From positions 124,001 to 188,000 of the forward strand of contig CAYGOF010000006.1 of NCBI GenBank assembly GCA_964351395.1: a stretch of 64,000 nucleotides of DNA, in the 5' to 3' direction. This document shows, one piece after another, positions 50,505 through 58,989 of the stretch (positions are counted from its first letter, which is position 1; every line of letters begins with the position of its first letter). Origin of the DNA: Imperialibacter sp964351395. GTDB taxonomy: Bacteria > Bacteroidota > Bacteroidia > Cytophagales > Cyclobacteriaceae. Under the pieces are notes generated by a model. That model did not search any database. It was not told where the DNA came from and saw only the letters and a list, made by a program, of their open reading frames with translations. A program made the position numbers and the translations under genes.

Positions 50505-51621
50505 AATAGGCTTGGTAGCCATGCTACTATTAACTGGAAGCAGGCTTTGGGCACAGTCGGATGACCGGCTGACCAAGAATATCAATAGAGACTTTAAGGT
50601 ACCAAAGGATGTGACCGTAGATATCACAAATAAATACGGTCGGGTAGCGGTTAAATCATGGGACAAAGACTCGGTGAAGATTGCCGTGGAAATAACCGCT
50701 TATGCCAGAGACTCCAGAGCTACCCAGAAGTTGATGGAACGGGTTGACATAGATTTTGCCAACTTGGGTTCGTTCCTAACAGTTGAAACTGTACTCGATA
50801 GAGGTGGTGGGACTTTCAAGGAGTTGATGAACACGGTGGGTGATTATTCTAAATCAGTGTTGAGCAGCAATAAGCTAACGATAGACTATGAGATCACTTT
50901 GCCGAAAAGTGCAAACCTTATTATGGACAACCGTTTTGGCAATGTGTTTATTGGCGACCACGGCGGATCAGTCAAACTGACTTTGGCGCATGGAGACTTG
51001 AAGGCTAATGAGTTAAAAGGTAAGTCGGTAATTGACCTGAGCTTTGGCAAAGCAAACATAAGACGAGTGCACGATGTGGAGCTTATGTTGAAAGCGGCAC
51101 AGGTCGACATCGACCAGGCGAAGGGGATTTTACTGCAGTCGATGTCCTCAGAGCTACGTGTGGAAAGTGCTCTCTCTGCTCGGGTTGATTCGAGAAATGA
51201 TAAGCTTAACTTCCAAAAGATTGGCTGGATAAGTGGTAAGGGTATGTTTACCGACTGGACCCTTGGAGAAGTTCAGGAAACCATTGACCTCGATGTTAAT
51301 TATGGTCAGTTATTTCTTCAACAACTAAACAAGGACTTTGCCAGCGTTCGGTTGATGAGTAAATACACAGATCTCGACTTAACCATGGACCCCTCAAGCT
51401 GGGTTAACCTGGATTTAAAAGCTGAGCAGGACAAAATTTATATTCCGGCCAACTGGTTTCCTTTGTTAACCAATCGGCCTGTTGATGGCAAGGAGGGGTA
51501 CATTCAACTAAGCGGCCAGGTAGGTCGAACCAACGATAAGCAGGGATCTATGCTGCTAGATCTTCAAGGAGCAACAATAACGCTGCACTACCTGGAGGCG
51601 CTACCCTTTACGAAAAACTAA
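50473..51621 (+). CDS. Secreted DUF4097-like beta protein
   Basis: The 382-aa precursor has a signal peptide (about 1-28, ending LWAQ). The mature part repeats short beta strands with D/G turns (VTVDITNKYGRVAVKSWDKDSVKIAVEI; ANLIMDNRFGNVFIGDHGG; GDLKANELKGKSVIDLSFGKANI), the left-handed pattern of DUF4097/bactofilin-like putative adhesins. In Bacteroidota such genes commonly follow an ECF sigma/anti-sigma pair. Its role is unknown, probably envelope stress or surface. Confidence 0.72.
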   Translation: MENVRRNRLFRIGLVAMLLLTGSRLWAQSDDRLTKNINRDFKVPKDVTVDITNKYGRVAVKSWDKDSVKIAVEITAYARDSRATQKLMERVDIDFANLGSFLTVETVLDRGGGTFKELMNTVGDYSKSVLSSNKLTIDYEITLPKSANLIMDNRFGNVFIGDHGGSVKLTLAHGDLKANELKGKSVIDLSFGKANIRRVHDVELMLKAAQVDIDQAKGILLQSMSSELRVESALSARVDSRNDKLNFQKIGWISGKGMFTDWTLGEVQETIDLDVNYGQLFLQQLNKDFASVRLMSKYTDLDLTMDPSSWVNLDLKAEQDKIYIPANWFPLLTNRPVDGKEGYIQLSGQVGRTNDKQGSMLLDLQGATITLHYLEALPFTKN

Positions 51622-51629
51622 TACTGACA

Positions 51630-52169
51630 ATGAAAAAATACATTTTTTGTGTGCAGCTTTCTATCGCTGCTATTGGCCTCGGTATTTTTCAACCTGCTTC
51701 AGCTCAAAACACTCAGGAATATTCCCAATCGGCAGGGGTTCGCTTCGGAGCAACAAGTGCTTTGACCTATAAGAAGTTCATCGTGACCGAAGAGGCGTTA
51801 GAGGTGATGGTGAGCGGAAGAAACGAAGGACTGCAACTGACAACCATGTATGTCTTTCATGTTCCCATGGACTTGTCTTTTTCACCTAATTTTTATGCCT
51901 ATTATGGGGCAGGGGGTCATTTTGGGTATGAGAAAAGAAATAACCTGTCGAAAATATTGGTGGGGACTGACGGCGGGGCATACATTTTTGAAAGAGACGC
52001 TACTTTTTTTACTATGGGGGCCGACTTTCTCATTGGTGTTGAGTACCGTTGGCTTGCGGCCCCGATCACAGTGTCTTTTGACGTAAAGCCTTACTTCGAC
52101 TATATAGGTTTTCGGAAGACAGATGGACGGTTTTGGGATTCAGCTATTTCATTCAAATACATTTTTTAA
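51630..52169 (+). CDS. Small outer-membrane beta-barrel protein
   Basis: A 179-aa precursor with signal peptide (ending ASAQ) and about eight amphipathic strands rich in Tyr, Phe and Gly (FYAYYGAGGHFGYEKR; FLIGVEYRWLAAPITVSFDVKPYFDYIG), ending in Phe, as for an eight-stranded OmpX/OmpA-like barrel. It starts 8 bp after the DUF4097-like gene and abuts the next gene, so it belongs to the ECF operon. Confidence 0.78.
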   Translation: MKKYIFCVQLSIAAIGLGIFQPASAQNTQEYSQSAGVRFGATSALTYKKFIVTEEALEVMVSGRNEGLQLTTMYVFHVPMDLSFSPNFYAYYGAGGHFGYEKRNNLSKILVGTDGGAYIFERDATFFTMGADFLIGVEYRWLAAPITVSFDVKPYFDYIGFRKTDGRFWDSAISFKYIF

Positions 52170-52805
52170 ATGAAGCAATCGATGAACGCATGTAAAGGAT
52201 TAGTTTTTCTAGGCATACTATTCTGCTTTGAGGCTAGTGCTCAGGTAATAGAAAACCCCGAAGAAATTAAGGCGCTTTTTAGCAAGGAGAATGAAATAAA
52301 GGGGTTTGGTGGGGTCGACTTCAATGTCACTGACCTGTATAAGGAGCGATCCTTACTATTGGGTGCCTACGGTGGGGCCATTATCAATAGACACGTCATG
52401 TTTGGACTCGCTGGGTATGGAATTGCTACTGAAAATCAATTCCAAGGAGCCTCGAATGCCATGTTGAACATTGAGGGTGGATATGGTGGACTGTACCTTG
52501 GTGGTATCATTTTCCCGAACGAAGTCGTTCACCTAACAATACCGGTATTGTTTGGGGCGGGCACTTTCCATATTGTTGACAAGCAGTATTTTCCAGGCGC
52601 CTTCGACAAGGAGTATGTGCTTGAATCTACGGCATTCTTTGTGGTACAGCCAAGTGCGCAGCTGGAAGTGAATATCACGCAGTTTTTAAGGCTCGGGGTT
52701 GGGGCCACTTACCGGTTGATTAGAGGGTCCGATTTGCGAAATATTTCAGATGACGAGCTTACAAATTGGGGCGGAGTTTGCTCGATTCGTCTAGGCCGTT
52801 TTTAG
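52170..52805 (+). CDS. Outer-membrane protein of the ECF operon, barrel-like
   Basis: A 211-aa precursor beginning directly after the previous stop with no gap. The signal peptide ends EASAQ. Beta strands such as LLLGAYGGAIINRHVMFGLAGYGI and LEVNITQFLRLGVGATYRLI, together with the C-terminal CSIRLGRF ending in Phe, indicate a small barrel. It is not a close copy of its neighbour. It may be a porin-like or stress-response protein; no function is known. Confidence 0.75.
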   Translation: MKQSMNACKGLVFLGILFCFEASAQVIENPEEIKALFSKENEIKGFGGVDFNVTDLYKERSLLLGAYGGAIINRHVMFGLAGYGIATENQFQGASNAMLNIEGGYGGLYLGGIIFPNEVVHLTIPVLFGAGTFHIVDKQYFPGAFDKEYVLESTAFFVVQPSAQLEVNITQFLRLGVGATYRLIRGSDLRNISDDELTNWGGVCSIRLGRF

Positions 52806-52807
52806 GA

Positions 52808-52835
52808 ATGGGAGGCGGTGTTTACCGCCTCCCAT
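52808..52835. terminator. Long hairpin between convergent genes
   Basis: ATGGGAGGCGGT (52808-52819) pairs with ACCGCCTCCCAT (52824-52835) over 12 bp around GTTT. No T-tract follows on either strand, so termination may rely on the hairpin and convergence of the two genes. Confidence 0.65.
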
Positions 52836-52841
52836 AAATCA

Positions 52842-53726
52842 CTATTTCTTTACTATATCGTAGGCAGCCACTGTATTGCCAAAGAATGTAGGTACTAACA
52901 GCATGTTTTGACCAGGTACAATTCCAATGTCAGCAGCATTAAATCCCTGGTCTTTAGTGTCGAGTAACTTGGTCTTTTTCCAATCCTCCGTTACATAGTA
53001 GACTTCGCCATTCCAATTCGACACAAAGTAGTCACCATCCATCGCTACAACGCCATCTCCACCGGGGATCGAATCAACAACCATCGCTACTGTTTGATCA
53101 GCCATGCTGATGGTGCTGAATTTACCTGCTCCGAAAGAAGCCACCATAATACGGTCGTCCTCAGCCAGCAGTCCGTTGGGTCCGCCAAGCACATCGCCTT
53201 CCGTCCAGAGAGAAACTGCTCCATTAGAAAGCGTAAATATTTTACCAGCGTTCGAGTCGCTGATAAAGACTGTACCTGCCATGTCGACGGTAATGTCGTT
53301 AAGAAACTGTGCACCTTCTACCGCAAAGCGATTGGTTATTTCTCCGGTATTGACGTCAATTTCTACTACTTCATCAATGTTGGTAACATACAGTAAGTTG
53401 CCCACCATGCCCATGCCTTTGGGGCCATCCATCCCCACCACCCATTGTGTATCAATGATGGCGCCATCCAAACCGACTTTGGCGATATATCCATCGCCGT
53501 CTTTTGCATCAGGAGGAACTGCCCCAATACAGCTGACATACAACACGTCATTAGTACTGTCATAGTACACCGACTCAGGTGTTGTCAACGATGTATCTGT
53601 CTCCCATTTTTTTACCAGAGAAACGGTAGTGGCTGGCATTTCTTCAGCCGCTTTTTCTTCTGTCTTCTTTCCACTTTGGCAAGCAACTAAAACAGCCGCC
53701 GCCAATAAATAGCTAAGTTTTTTCAT
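52842..53726 (-). CDS. Beta-propeller lipoprotein (SMP-30/NHL-like)
   Basis: The 294-aa precursor has a lipoprotein signal ending VLVAC-QSG followed by a Lys/Glu-rich linker. The mature part is made of about six four-strand blades with recurring Asp-Gly turns (GVYYDSTNDVLYVSCI-type strands, LYVTNIDEVVEIDVNTGEI, GTVFISDSNAGKIFTL), an SMP-30/gluconolactonase-like fold. The Asp-Asn metal ligands of true gluconolactonases cannot be confirmed. It is a single gene with its own promoter-like box. Confidence 0.75.
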   Translation of the reverse strand: MKKLSYLLAAAVLVACQSGKKTEEKAAEEMPATTVSLVKKWETDTSLTTPESVYYDSTNDVLYVSCIGAVPPDAKDGDGYIAKVGLDGAIIDTQWVVGMDGPKGMGMVGNLLYVTNIDEVVEIDVNTGEITNRFAVEGAQFLNDITVDMAGTVFISDSNAGKIFTLSNGAVSLWTEGDVLGGPNGLLAEDDRIMVASFGAGKFSTISMADQTVAMVVDSIPGGDGVVAMDGDYFVSNWNGEVYYVTEDWKKTKLLDTKDQGFNAADIGIVPGQNMLLVPTFFGNTVAAYDIVKK

Positions 53727-53748
53727 TGTTGATATAGGTTTGTTATTT

Positions 53749-53756
53749 CAAAGGTA
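53749..53756 (-). promoter_or_regulatory. -7 box upstream of the beta-propeller lipoprotein gene
   Basis: On the minus strand TACCTTTG fits TAnnTTTG, and TTTC (53780-53777) lies 20 bp further upstream, one mismatch from the TTTG -33 element. It sits 23 bp before the ATG. Confidence 0.45.
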
Positions 53757-53859
53757 GTTGTAGGGCTACTCATTGTGAAATTGATAGCACTAATTACTTT
53801 TTGTTAAATTTAAACACAGAAAAAGGAGCTGATCTTTCATTTGCCAACAAAAGCTCAGG

Positions 53860-54924
53860 CTATTTGTTCCTGCTTTTATATAAGTCCCGTTGATGCTTGT
53901 GGATTTTCTTCCATTTGTTCTTTTCTATCGCTGCAGCACCCAGGTCTTGTTTTCTTTCAAGGTAGTTCAACTCCTTTTTCATTTTGATGTAGTTGAACCA
54001 TTGCGACTCATTTAATGAGCCGTTTTCAAGTGCTGAGTTCACGGCACACCCTTTTTCAACGGTATGTGTGCAGTTCTTAAACTTGCATGCACGAACCAGC
54101 TCTTCTATATCTGCGAAGGAATCACTTAAAGCCGTTTCATCTCCCCAAAGCTGTAGTTCCCTCATACCGGGAGTGTCGATCAGCAAACCACCATTAGGAA
54201 GTGCAATCAGATGCCTTCCGGTAGTGGTGTGCTTTCCTTTTGAATCCACCTTTCGAACGTCGCCTGTTGTCATCAGTTCCTGCCCTGTGAGCTTGTTGAT
54301 AATGGTTGATTTCCCGACACCAGAAGACCCCACAACTGCAATAGTTTCCCCTTCTTTCAAATAAGGCCAAAGCGCTTCCACATCGTTTTCCAAAGCTGTT
54401 GATACCACAACAGGCACATTTTTTATGCGGTCCTTTACTTGCCGGACAATTGCGTCCCGATCAGGGCAAAGGTCAGCTTTGTTTAGTACGATGACAGCGT
54501 CAATATTTCGCGCCAAGGTAAGGTACCGTTCCAGCCTTGCCAGATTGAAGTTACCATCAAGCCCTTGCACGATGAAGATTTTATCGACATTGCTGGCGAT
54601 AACCTGTTCTTCAACCTTTTTCCCTGCTACTTTTCTTGAGATCACAGTTTTACGCTCAAGAACTTTTTGGATGATAGCTTTCCTCTCATCCATTGGTGCC
54701 ATAAGCACCCAGTCGCCCACTTTGGGTAATTCTGAGTCGGCAGTGGCCATGAAAAAGAGTTTGCCTGTTGCCTCAGCTACGTAGGTTTCTTCGCCAACAA
54801 TGACTAGGAAATTGGTTTTGTTTTCTACGGCTACCCGCCCAATTAAAAAACCCTGATCTGAAGGCCTTAGTTGATTTTCAAAGTAAGTATTCCAGCCCAG
54901 TAGGGCCAATTGTTTCTTATCCAT
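53860..54924 (-). CDS. rsgA: Ribosome small-subunit GTPase RsgA
   Basis: The product is 354 aa from the ATG at 54924 (a TTG lies 21 bp upstream). An OB-fold N-terminal domain is followed by a circularly permuted GTPase: G4 NKAD (148-151) precedes G1 GSSGVGKST (199-207) and G3 DTPG (250-253). The C-terminal zinc site has Cys280, Cys285, His287 and Cys293. RsgA checks late 30S maturation. There is a 176-bp gap to the ABC gene upstream, with two short hairpins (54987-55005, 55008-55025). Confidence 0.95.
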   Translation of the reverse strand: MDKKQLALLGWNTYFENQLRPSDQGFLIGRVAVENKTNFLVIVGEETYVAEATGKLFFMATADSELPKVGDWVLMAPMDERKAIIQKVLERKTVISRKVAGKKVEEQVIASNVDKIFIVQGLDGNFNLARLERYLTLARNIDAVIVLNKADLCPDRDAIVRQVKDRIKNVPVVVSTALENDVEALWPYLKEGETIAVVGSSGVGKSTIINKLTGQELMTTGDVRKVDSKGKHTTTGRHLIALPNGGLLIDTPGMRELQLWGDETALSDSFADIEELVRACKFKNCTHTVEKGCAVNSALENGSLNESQWFNYIKMKKELNYLERKQDLGAAAIEKNKWKKIHKHQRDLYKSRNK

Positions 54925-55100
54925 TTCAGTATTGATTTTGGTCAATAAAAATTTAACCCCGATTGAAAAATGGGGAACTGAAGAGTGCGCTGCCTGGCGG
55001 AGCGCCTTACGCTATATCAAGCGTAGAAATGGAATTGATAAAGTGTATCAGAAACTAAAGTTGTTTGCTCAAATGTAACGATTTGTTTTTAGAATGGTTG

Positions 55101-56603
55101 TCAGACCCTGCGTCCAGCATCCAGTTGAAGCACCTGAGATATACAGGTGGGCAACTCTTCCTCATAATGCGTTACATAGATTAAGGCGGTGGAGGAAGCG
55201 CTGCACACGGCATCAATGACCGACTGTACTCTTTTTTGCTGCATACGATCTAATCCCTGGCAGGGCTCGTCTAAAATGAGCAATGGCGGGTTTTTTACCA
55301 TGGCACGAGCAAGCAATACAAGGCGCTGGGTAGTAGGGGAGGCAGTTTCGAATACCTGTTCGCTTTCAGCGCGCAACTCGAGGATGTCTAACCATTTATC
55401 AACTACTTGTTTTTGTTGTTCATCTACTGGGCTGAGGTAGCCAATCGTATCTTTGAACCCAGACGCTACAATTTCCCAACAGTTTGCACGGGAATGAAAG
55501 TAATGGAGAAGTTCTGGAGACACAAAGCCTATTTTCTTCTTAATCTCCCAAATGCTTTCACCCGTACCCTTATGTTTGTCAAACAAGAAAATATCGCTTG
55601 CGTATGCTTGTGGATTGTCACCGTTAATAAGGCTAAGTAGCGTCGACTTTCCTGCCCCATTAGGACCTTGCAAAGCCCATCGTTCGCCGGGCTTTACTTC
55701 CCAATCGATGTCTTGCAGAATAGTATTGTCTCCGTACTTAACACTTACTTTGTTCATTTTAATAATGAAATCCCATTGGGAATGTGCCGTTGTTTGAGTG
55801 AGTGATCTTATCTTTTCCTTATTAATCGAAGGATAAACCGGTGTTGGAACATCCGCCGGGTCAAATTCGGCCGCTCTGGAAGTTTTGATGATCTTGCATT
55901 TGTCCAGAATGGCCACATGACTTACGAATGCTGGTATTTCATTGGCAGTGCTGGTAAGAATGATGCTTGCACCGGACAGGCCAATTTTTTCTAGTATTGA
56001 ATTGAAATTTGCCCTGGTAGGCACATCCAGACCCACTAGTGGGCTGTCGAGCAAAAGAAGCCTTGGGTTTTTTAGTAAACAGGCGGCTAGCCTAAGCCTC
56101 TTTGTTTCCCCATTACTTAGTTTTATCAACTGTTTTTGAACTAACGGCTCCAGCTGAAAAAGATCCACCACGCTTTTCGCAGTCCAGCTTCCTTTGACGA
56201 GGCTTTTTTCCTCTTTCTCGTTCAAGTATGCTGCAACAGTGGGAGCATCCTCTGAGAATGCAGCATTGTAACGCTGCTGATAAAAGAATTCTAATGTATT
56301 CGAAAGGTTTTTAAACTGGTACCGCATCGGTAGATAACTGATCAGGTGGCGATAGTTGAAATAGTGGTCTGATGGGTGATTTGCTTTTATAAAATTATCG
56401 TAAAAAGGACGTTCTACATGCCCTTTCAGTACATTGAAATTGCCAGCTATCGCTTCCAGCAATGCGCTTTTGCCAGCTCCGCTGTTTCCTGTAAGCGCCC
56501 AACACTCGCCTTTGTTAACGGTAAAGTCTAAGTCCTTAAATATGACTTTTTGGCCAAAGCGAGTGGTAATTTTACTGAGACGGAAAAGTGTATTTTGGGA
56601 CAT
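55101..56603 (-). CDS. Tandem ABC ATPase with one degenerate site (ModF/PhrA-like)
   Basis: A 500-aa protein with two fused ABC domains and no membrane part. Domain 1: Walker A 39-46 (GNSGAGKS), signature LSNGE (162-166), Walker B ending LLLLD-S187, and Ser218 where the switch His belongs. Domain 2: Walker A 313-321, a broken signature (SPTTQ near 422-426), a normal LILDEP (Asp445-Glu446) and a switch His in VTHYEEE. So one composite site is competent and one is dead. The layout resembles ModF/PhrA. Its role is unclear; soluble ATPases like this act on DNA, ribosomes or partners. Confidence 0.88.
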   Translation of the reverse strand: MSQNTLFRLSKITTRFGQKVIFKDLDFTVNKGECWALTGNSGAGKSALLEAIAGNFNVLKGHVERPFYDNFIKANHPSDHYFNYRHLISYLPMRYQFKNLSNTLEFFYQQRYNAAFSEDAPTVAAYLNEKEEKSLVKGSWTAKSVVDLFQLEPLVQKQLIKLSNGETKRLRLAACLLKNPRLLLLDSPLVGLDVPTRANFNSILEKIGLSGASIILTSTANEIPAFVSHVAILDKCKIIKTSRAAEFDPADVPTPVYPSINKEKIRSLTQTTAHSQWDFIIKMNKVSVKYGDNTILQDIDWEVKPGERWALQGPNGAGKSTLLSLINGDNPQAYASDIFLFDKHKGTGESIWEIKKKIGFVSPELLHYFHSRANCWEIVASGFKDTIGYLSPVDEQQKQVVDKWLDILELRAESEQVFETASPTTQRLVLLARAMVKNPPLLILDEPCQGLDRMQQKRVQSVIDAVCSASSTALIYVTHYEEELPTCISQVLQLDAGRRV

Positions 56604-56780
56604 GTGTTTGTGACTATCGAATATTAATTACCATAACTAATGGAGCAAACAAGTTTAATAAATTTATACTTCTTCCACTGCAAGGATATTAAAGGCACTT
56701 TATGTGTTTCGTCAGCCTTCTTTCGACATTTTGTCATTTTTTAATCACTGCAAAATTTCTAATTTGTCGCCAACCCTAAT

Positions 56781-57044
56781 ATGATGGAAGACATAGAAAG
56801 AGCATTATCGCTAATGGGAGTCGGTATGATTACCGTATTCATTGTTTTAGCCCTTGTGGTGATTACTGGAAACGTGTTAATTAATTTCGTGAACAGGTTT
56901 GTTCCGGAAGTAGTCGGCGCTTCTACAAAAAGTACACCCTCAAAAACATCCCAAATTCCACCCGTAAAAGTTGCAGCAATTACTTCCGCTGTTCATCAGC
57001 TTTCAGGCGGAAAAGTAAAGGTTCAAAAGATTGAGAAATTGTAG
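56781..57044 (+). CDS. oadG: Oxaloacetate decarboxylase gamma-like subunit
   Basis: An 87-aa protein with one N-terminal membrane helix (about 10-34, LMGVGMITVFIVLALVVITGNVLI) and a polar tail, the OadG/PF04277 plan. It anchors the alpha subunit to the membrane beta subunit and may bind zinc near its C-terminus. It lies 18 bp before the alpha subunit gene in the order gamma-alpha-beta. Confidence 0.85.
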   Translation: MMEDIERALSLMGVGMITVFIVLALVVITGNVLINFVNRFVPEVVGASTKSTPSKTSQIPPVKVAAITSAVHQLSGGKVKVQKIEKL

Positions 57045-57062
57045 TGTTTAAACAACCCGGAA

Positions 57063-58940
57063 ATGAATAAGGAAATTGGACTTTGTCTTGTATACAGAGA
57101 CATGTGGCAGTCGTCGGGCAAATACATGCCCAGGAAAGATCAGTTGGTGAAGGTGGCAGGTCCCATTGTAGACATGGGCTGCTGGAGAAGAGTAGAAACC
57201 AATGGAGGTGGGTTTGAGCAAATCAACTTGCTTTATGGAGAAAATCCTAACAAATCTGTTCGGGAGTGGACTCAGCCCTTCAACGATGCGGGAATTCAAA
57301 CGCAAATGCTTGAACGTGGCCTGAACGGCCTTCGGATGTATCCGGTGCCCATGGATGTTCGTGAGCTCATGTTCAAAGTAAAAAAGAAGCAAGGCACGGA
57401 TATTTCCAGGTCCTTCGATGGACTCAATGACACCAGAAGTATTATCAACTCGATCAAGTTGGCAAAAAAAGGAGGGATGATCGCCCAGGCAGCTCTTAGC
57501 ATCACCCATAGCCCCATTCACACCGTAGACTACTTTGTGAATATGGCTGGCACACTCATAGATGCGGGGGCTGATGAAATTGCAGTAAAAGACATGGCTG
57601 GGATTGGCCGGCCTGTGTCTATTGGAAAAATTGTTGCGGGCATCAAAGCCATTAAAAAAGACATTTTAGTGCAATACCATGGCCATTCTGGTCCTGGCTT
57701 CTCTGTAGTTTCTTCGCTCGAAGCAGCTAGAGCTGGAGCCGATATTATCGACGTAGGCATGGAACCTCTTTCATGGGGAACTGGCCATGCTGACCTGCTC
57801 ACTGTTCACGCCATGCTAAGAGATGCCGGCTTTTCGCTTCCAGACATTAATATGAAGGCCTACATGCAAGTGAGAAGCCTTACCCAGGAGTTTATCGACG
57901 ACTTTCTTGGCTATTATATTGATCCAAAAAATAGACTGATGAACTCTCTGCTTATCGGCCCTGGTCTTCCAGGTGGCATGATGGGTAGTTTGATGGCAGA
58001 TTTGGAGAAAAATCTTGTGTCAGTCAACAAATCAAGAGAAAAGAATGGCGAGCCTGCGATGTCTCAGGATGATTTATTGATTAGGCTTTTCGAAGAAGTG
58101 GAGCATATATGGCCCAAAATGGGTTATCCACCGCTGGTTACCCCTTACAGCCAGTATGTGAAGAATGCAGCCCTAATGAATGTGATGCAGATGGTCAAAG
58201 GCAAGGAGCGTTGGAGTATGCTGGATGATAATACCTGGAGCATGATGCTGGGTAACTCTGGCCAACTGCCGGGGCCAGTAGCCGACGAACTGAAGGCCCT
58301 GGCTAAAACCCAGAACCGCGAGTTTTTTGACGGTGACCCACACAGCCTGTATCCGAATGAGCTCGATAAAATCAGGGTGGAGATGAAGGAAAAAGGCTGG
58401 GAGTTTGGCGAAGACGAGGAAGAGCTGTTGGAATATGCGATGCATCCACAGCAATACATTGACTACAAATCAGGTAAGGCCAAGAAGGCCTTTGAAGAGG
58501 ATTTGGCGAAGCGAAAGGCAGCTCATGAGACGCCTTCAGCACCTGCTACTCCTGCCGCCATTTCGTCTGTTGGTAGTTTGCCTCAAACCCTTATGGTGGA
58601 TGTAAACGGAGAGGCTTTTCGGGTCACAATTTCTTCTGGCGAAGCTGGATCTGTTGAAGCGAAGGAGGCGACAAAGGCCGTTCCCCAGCCATCCAACAAT
58701 GGCCAGGCTCAGGAAATTTTGGCACCTCTCGAGGGGAAATTCTTCCTGACAAAAGATGCAGGAGAAAAAGCACTCAAACCCGGTGACGTCATCAAAAAGG
58801 GAGACACTGTTGGCTATATCGAAGCTATGAAAGTCATCAATGCGATTGCTGCCGATAGGGAAGGTACTGTAGTAGAAGTCTGCGTGAAAGACGGGCAGGA
58901 AGTGTACGATGACGATGTGCTTGTGAGGGTGAAAAGTTAA
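57063..58940 (+). CDS. oadA: Oxaloacetate decarboxylase alpha subunit (carboxyltransferase plus biotin domain)
   Basis: A 625-aa protein: carboxyltransferase TIM barrel (about 1-270) with carbamylated-Lys motif K176-DMAG and metal ligands H206-x-H208, then a PYC_OADA domain, a Pro/Ala linker and a C-terminal biotin domain with Lys590 in EAMKV. The first metal ligand, the Asp opening DTTxRD in OadA and pyruvate carboxylase, is Cys8 here (CLVYRDMWQS). The same variant start is common in Bacteroidota homologues as I recall. The subunit transfers CO2 from oxaloacetate (or a related acid) to biotin. Confidence 0.9.
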   Translation: MNKEIGLCLVYRDMWQSSGKYMPRKDQLVKVAGPIVDMGCWRRVETNGGGFEQINLLYGENPNKSVREWTQPFNDAGIQTQMLERGLNGLRMYPVPMDVRELMFKVKKKQGTDISRSFDGLNDTRSIINSIKLAKKGGMIAQAALSITHSPIHTVDYFVNMAGTLIDAGADEIAVKDMAGIGRPVSIGKIVAGIKAIKKDILVQYHGHSGPGFSVVSSLEAARAGADIIDVGMEPLSWGTGHADLLTVHAMLRDAGFSLPDINMKAYMQVRSLTQEFIDDFLGYYIDPKNRLMNSLLIGPGLPGGMMGSLMADLEKNLVSVNKSREKNGEPAMSQDDLLIRLFEEVEHIWPKMGYPPLVTPYSQYVKNAALMNVMQMVKGKERWSMLDDNTWSMMLGNSGQLPGPVADELKALAKTQNREFFDGDPHSLYPNELDKIRVEMKEKGWEFGEDEEELLEYAMHPQQYIDYKSGKAKKAFEEDLAKRKAAHETPSAPATPAAISSVGSLPQTLMVDVNGEAFRVTISSGEAGSVEAKEATKAVPQPSNNGQAQEILAPLEGKFFLTKDAGEKALKPGDVIKKGDTVGYIEAMKVINAIAADREGTVVEVCVKDGQEVYDDDVLVRVKS

Positions 58941-58989
58941 TGCCTTCTCAACACACGTTTAGTTTATACCAATAATTGCTTACCCCCTT

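Noticed and set aside
52842..53726. Plus-strand frames opposite the beta-propeller gene
   Set aside because: They have no signal or motif, and the minus-strand product has a clear lipobox and repeat pattern.
54987..55025. Two short hairpins before rsgA as a riboswitch
   Set aside because: Stems are only 5 and 6 bp with no known conserved core; more likely remains of the upstream gene's 3' region.
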